Shown: positions 63,601 through 64,000 of the stretch, one piece after another
Layout of the letters: each line of letters begins with the position of its first letter
How positions within the stretch are numbered: the stretch's first letter is position 1
Program-made: the position numbers and the translations under genes
DNA from: Lentzea albidocapillata subsp. violacea
GTDB taxonomy: Bacteria; Actinomycetota; Actinomycetes; Mycobacteriales; Pseudonocardiaceae
Direction of reading: 5' to 3'
Length of the DNA: 64,000 bases
Assembly: GCF_900100275.1 (NCBI RefSeq)
Contig: NZ_FNET01000002.1
Span: forward strand, 372,001 to 436,000
Notes under the pieces: model-generated
What the model was told of the DNA's origin: nothing
Databases searched by the model: none
Seen by the model: only the letters and a program-made list of their open reading frames with translations

Positions 63601-64000
63601 TTGCGCGCCAAGGCGGGCACGCCGAAGTTCGACCAGGTCGTCAACGACGGCGTGGACATGTCGCACAACGCCGGCGGCTCCCGCAAGGAGAGCGACGGCA
63701 CAGGCCGCGGCACCGGCTGGGGTGCCGGCGTCAGGGCACCGGGCCTCGCCTCGCCGGGCAGCGCGAACCCGAACGTCTCGGGCACAGCGGGTGTCAGCGC
63801 GGGCGCGAACATCGGTGGCAGCACGAGCAGTTCGGTGACGACCTCGACCAGCGAGGCGTTCAGCCACACCCGCACGGCCAGCGGTCCGGCGGCGCGGTAC
63901 ACCGTGCCGGTCGAGTTCGAGCTGGTCGTCGAAAAGGGCTCCAAGGAGATCGCGAAGGCCGAGAGCGGCCCGCAGGAGATGAAGGTCCGCACCCACGCGG
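51616..64000 (+). CDS. Giant multidomain ESX-locus protein, over 4,128 aa, 3' end beyond window
   Basis: ATG 51616 (GGAGAA 9 nt upstream) opens a frame that stays open for 4,128 codons to the window end. Residues about 39-139 are helical with NALGPIGLFAVPALNASN, like the EspC T7SS domain. Residues 140-950 are Gly/Pro/Thr-rich, with five FTPTAPGY-x-GPG units. A phosphoribosyltransferase-like segment (YVGLGRSPAAVVAAL, VLLIDYTQGG) spans 1104-1230. A protease-like region spans 1476-1676 with HETLHYLGIPD (H1616, E1617, H1620, then Asp). Then come paralogous coiled-coil segments (2302-2480 and 2576-2755), a DTRSAPDADTRP linker, and beta-rich modules beginning with similar SPTSIRNNL-like helices at 61036, 61822, 62659 and 63493. 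It looks like an exported surface or effector giant; a C-terminal toxin is possible but not seen. Confidence 0.85.
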   Translation, partial: MAKGNVTPSPSPSPGSNPPPSAPPTSGTGGGGPTGNSGYSMSDSSMQGLQSKAGDLGSRLSSISSGLRGLNFSGNALGPIGLFAVPALNASNDNAVSQADRGAKAFTDVQTNLKATHQTSTQVDQTNQTNIKSIDTTTDAKNVRGGGNTTPGNIAPGGPATSGAGSIKGGGTATSGNVAPGGPTAGGAAPIKGGGSNATSGVRGPGGGPAAAAPNIKGGGSNATSGVNTAGGPAAGAAPNVKGGGGNATSGVNTSGGPVAGAAPNIKGGGATPGGVKGPAPFTPTAPGYTGPGNPGGKGGGATPGGKTPAAFTPTAPGYTGPGGKGGGATPGGKSPAAFTPTAPGYTGPGNPGGKGGGATPGGKTPAAFTPTAPGYTGPGNAGGKGGATPGATPGGATPPSGTGTTPGGGGKGPAPFTPTAPGYNGPGTPGNTPGNTAGTKPATTAPGPQNAVTSPSRGGATPPGMAPGMAPPMGGAAPGATGGERGGSKFNPAGGGAKGVFDAPKPPTPDSTITKAPPATSPSTPPPAPKPTPTMPPAGGATPGTPGGTTPPGSTPGGATPPGSTPGGATPPGSGAPKPGGVPGTPAPTTPGAQSTATSTPPQSAGPRGGAVAPGMTPPASAAPGMAPPMAPGATPGATGGERGGSKFSPAGGGAKGVFDAPKPPTPDSTITKAPPATSPSTPPPAPKPTPMTPPPAATAPPAQSRPGTPPVSTPPPAANVPPPAQSRPAPAAPPVSSPAPNTNAPSPRPDTTPSAQPPRTDAPPAQTRPAPPVSTPPVNTPSPTPNANTPSPNPPSPNPTTNAPAANVPPANTPSPRPDTTPSAQPPRTDAPPAQTRPAPPVSTPPAAVPSPRPEANVPPANTPKPETNAPPVQPKPTPDTTTPPPAQTRPAPAPPTGAAPNTNATPDVVVAPVVTPAPRPASPNNQGQRSGNNPGDNPGNDTDSDTDSVYEDAVEFQTVEQRVDSYRADDPKKDSGWWPDANGDLKYGPNKPSEFVGIRVDENTTVGLTPYMTKQWLADNGVTVPPGTTVETAIHPLLYDGGLGGGNRKPEVYGVDNAADFHSEMMGVAAEQNIQEQQNVLNAVNDLAADITTKYPPEQFNYVGLGRSPAAVVAALQNQGHDAVSIPLSNFRPLPSDPNSILAPAYIGPDGKPRTEPLTDQQQDMLDQHFDEFLGDLPPGKDVLLIDYTQGGLSLVSAQSQLQQHMANNGSDAHVQAFAIHEATNRNDINNTINAAAQPGSRFQDLYERYIDGTGRADARQDFKNSIETHEIPFRHPLGDAFRNEAFDDFAEHGSYKILDQNPDTFQQDRPHKDHDVEPGVTPAWDVLKDAVAENNPQPKPDTADGNDTRSAPPSPGNTDTDVKPDTDINKAADTQDTPADNRPTPPRDAPATPPASAPPAPPAPPAPPVPASNLNPDGTRNDVPKVGAPPAMTPPTPESHQGKEVLTDQSWRHDPARTAEWSNPSNPADRSTWADRRNDTDVRTVDVTVHDVRTESTPSNIKSYQGLINYDLRRIETSPGNFVQEYTVKVHIDPAANMTPEAVAQVKENATNGVNSMLNQGHRLPSGDQFHLNLEFTDNKADAHTSIKVDDRTTNPDQTHWGTDTSPEVLAHETLHYLGIPDEYKDSTRVFQQHDTNSGVHQNDGGMMGDDVHLDDPGIRPRHLWLIENTANSQVAVPDTTIDPAGPATVPPPADWTPRSTPDSSPAPSTDPNTSNPATDTRPAPMPGAFPGDVDADARPHQTHLPNLDKVGLVESVLRSAAFQNVPVANASPLVGTNDVKSTVDTVLDDVRQNPQNHNHPGLTPEGLSSWVASQVDPDTLAKFHPDLEPNVPGLTGDAKVDQWRANLANDLANGTSKRWDVVSTDGMKPGDADVVNHVTQQVKENGAMPTPADLVTTGLQTPSWADSQVGAHLPDTIAQSLGVQLVVDNNGVQTVHGPAGAPQVQVSSQDGTFGALGAPTPQEVRAGMEAWLGGKSSAEVNQTIGDLYKGRQDEGLYSAAQQTQLIKRAAAHPGGPQVFLKDLLDQQAKLENRIDDSKSRSSWKPEALQTKQERQSQAQIQQDIARDTDLLTNVTKQIDTLRDAGPRVGLTHAVDNFVAGPNADKLANVRPRALAQLDTHLTQEIAAAEKAGFDTTELKALHERVLNEPDASAAMAQITRHGVDGLTAQVDKANGLLQEFRETKEDYTGFNGFMNRWFGDGQSYSAAEVDAKIAEAEAVLQQSKHQLSFATNPEYSNRVDKALQMHDIAQRLERLQETNRENAARTAEREAARQAQAQEVREAQERAQAQARQEHAAFKASLFGKSSAELDELKTQYQGNPDRTFEIDQMSRNQEAAQKQGGIGQHLQDLQGDIKNTRDQINDLKNITDALPDAFKTELMRTDQAQRQAEQQNLRLHEIALNSELNRLQFDRNDALTTYALTLPADPNAPGWQSVTPKDVAALESHVDGLINDARATGRPTPDLDRLAGTLRDLRIDGQDGPIQANDPAAGQNDAPSVDTDDSASVQSDNDAQDRAPADENQQGQPAPAAEPRPRPQPFMQDPSARPAVADVDLVVPGGFGPLVEGSPQRSFEASLYGLDSAALREMLQDPAYRGNPERAAAIQSQIDTNYRSIGGPELYDRQTQSARDGLARAEAANNRWNAADLVPDALKTQDMLDEKAVRQEQANREIERAQNRVDQFTNNRDAALTTYALQQPADPDSYGWRQFSDADIAAVQTHLDQQIQDAQAGGHNTGHLEALRDFTQEVQEARQNADADTRPAPPAPGTDTRSAPEADTRPAPPAPDPDTRSAPEAETRPAPPQPDTDTRSAPDADTRPAPPAPDTDTRSAPDADTEIETRPAPPRPTPNPVIPMTTVAPQPVGQVPGTNLPSFFQDNKALGSITPTEVRGADAVVAEIGGLKPDDQARIKNALENDFETFLDGGRNFQVKIGNAWFEANIRAEMHADAATDVKTAADTKVDKNYQAATSTTTTNTIATSNDVGGSATAGVAMGPYGSVGGKAALATPAVSQSNTNSTTEQRAIKGSDDGSKKVTVPVSYEITLTDASGNPKQFATLSTGPDVTLQIPADLSAIVDSGKTSDMTPPADAQWGTKIENAVPEAVVVKDSGKAFTDVAAGLHPSITKIGSPGREVLQNFLSPTSIRNNLPSMLGGFVTSPDLMSPHASKGGAVQMSATLKDAKLVGTAAGAGLDLKDTSAWGSSVSATTKTGFDATAGFGGNIGVPGQVGGTVGATATYSARTAEGVNAGSSSSHKTGIGVKSETGLYEVTAEVEVRTPAGDSVKMEVTTHMRMGLNEAGAVGLPTPDGTRNTITDPATAGALFLPPYVADTIAAGNAKVGEFTPANKVQGQVEGALRELPGFDKFLPKWNNPDANPRSSKGQGFADVAEQLANQRKIAATLSPAALKANMDSLLGPGVQVQLKNSGKTTNTYVNVTVKAKVSNPKHLGQADAHAVSDSTTTGPKLDANTSTTKGWTGGVQGRANIPVKTGVATLIPMPQAGVSYSHSWTDKTSAGPAVSSTSSNPGSPDAQVFQQDVEFEVEITTFTRPRTWVRTIVPGAPGFHSPEVTTVAKTGAGLDKIDGKVNLWVSDGSTLKNDPGDGFKPGAPLATPLENSPTVKDLLSPKEARPKSPEFLNVEAVANTTALRDEAIDALNRAAGGDSALTTPGTASRAQIDKMFAPENIKANLQRLIETGVQEQGLKYDRRVTDRSGAIGMSVKLGDAKLVSISDTTGADNSVSGGYKAGESSSTSRSVDLTAGINVPVRPNVTPPPAGTPSNPSGSGGAAVTGKITPWSDTRTTSNEIGGTVDRGRTTPGDARTVLVQIDAEFTIVGESRAGNFLHGGTPHAEGVKVDMPKSVFVRVSEDVAREMGVLPKVESTVPKPDFPTMAPPSTVATNEPGALGLSNVESVPDLSGVVNNLTAELSAKTKRFGSDALIPDSVLKDSMSNLQRIVDLNSPASVKAMIDSALDGGVPLLVHQPGTFGKDSYQVTLRAKAGTPKFDQVVNDGVDMSHNAGGSRKESDGTGRGTGWGAGVRAPGLASPGSANPNVSGTAGVSAGANIGGSTSSSVTTSTSEAFSHTRTASGPAARYTVPVEFELVVEKGSKEIAKAESGPQEMKVRTHA
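53050..53691 (+). repeat. Direct repeat of about 168 bp in the giant gene's linker
   Basis: 53050-53217 and 53524-53691 are nearly identical and in frame, encoding the GATGGERGGSKF ... GVFDAPKPPTPDSTITK segment twice. A shorter duplication, including APSPRPDTTPSAQPPRTD-like sequence, lies at about 53845-53945 and 54060-54155. Confidence 0.8.

Noticed and set aside
57337-63996. A 2,219-codon open frame on the minus strand
   Set aside because: It is the antisense shadow of the giant gene. Composition is implausible (Arg/Gly/Val/Leu-rich without domain motifs), while the plus frame carries recognisable motifs and a ribosome site.

Overview
The window is high-GC actinomycete DNA. It carries a SARP-type regulator, an SsgA-like sporulation protein, 2-methylisoborneol genes, an IclR-controlled glycerol operon, and an ESX (type VII secretion) substrate locus with EspG and PE/PPE-like proteins. 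Together these point to a filamentous member of the Pseudonocardiales (Saccharothrix/Lentzea/Actinosynnema-like). The genus is an inference. I saw no tRNA, rRNA or CRISPR array.

Layout. 1-1890 (minus): start of a nonribosomal peptide synthetase (C domain, linker, beginning of an A domain), cut by the window edge. 2.7-5.7 kb (plus): GT39-type membrane glycosyltransferase and two small secreted proteins. 5.8-10.1 kb (minus): AfsR/SARP-type regulator and two membrane/secreted proteins, with a 100-bp inverted-repeat element at the regulator's 3' end. 10.3-12.1 kb: an ECF sigma factor fused through a Cys/His motif and a membrane helix to a GH128-like glycoside hydrolase. 12.1-17.3 kb: lipoate ligase-like protein, a divergent STAS / MEDS-ATPase partner-switch pair, and stress and envelope genes. 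17.4-25.4 kb: a carbohydrate-uptake locus (Tat-exported protein, LacI regulator with two AATTCGAATT operators, FAD oxidoreductase, ABC importer) holding a broken TnpB transposon end. 25.6-27.5 kb: 2-methylisoborneol operon. 27.8-32.2 kb: voltage-gated channel, pirin, SsgA-like protein, XRE regulator, GH6 glucanase. 32.4-39.2 kb: glpF-glpK-glpD operon, divergent IclR regulator and a second glycerol kinase. 39.2-44.7 kb: aminopeptidase P, LysR regulator, M9 collagenase and an MFS exporter.

45-64 kb is the most unusual part. It is an ESX substrate island without the secretion machinery: espG, PE-like gene, PPE-like gene, second espG, YbaB-like gene (espL-like), an EspA/E-like membrane protein, and a giant open frame of more than 4,128 codons that runs off the window. 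The giant protein starts with an EspC-like helical region, continues through Gly/Pro-rich repeats, and contains a phosphoribosyltransferase-like segment, an HExxHxxGxxD zinc-protease motif, two paralogous coiled-coil segments and at least four beta-rich modules spaced about 0.8 kb apart. Each of the two ESX transcription units begins with a TGTGA-N6-TCACA-type (Crp/GlxR) site and a shared promoter block, so the units look duplicated and co-regulated.
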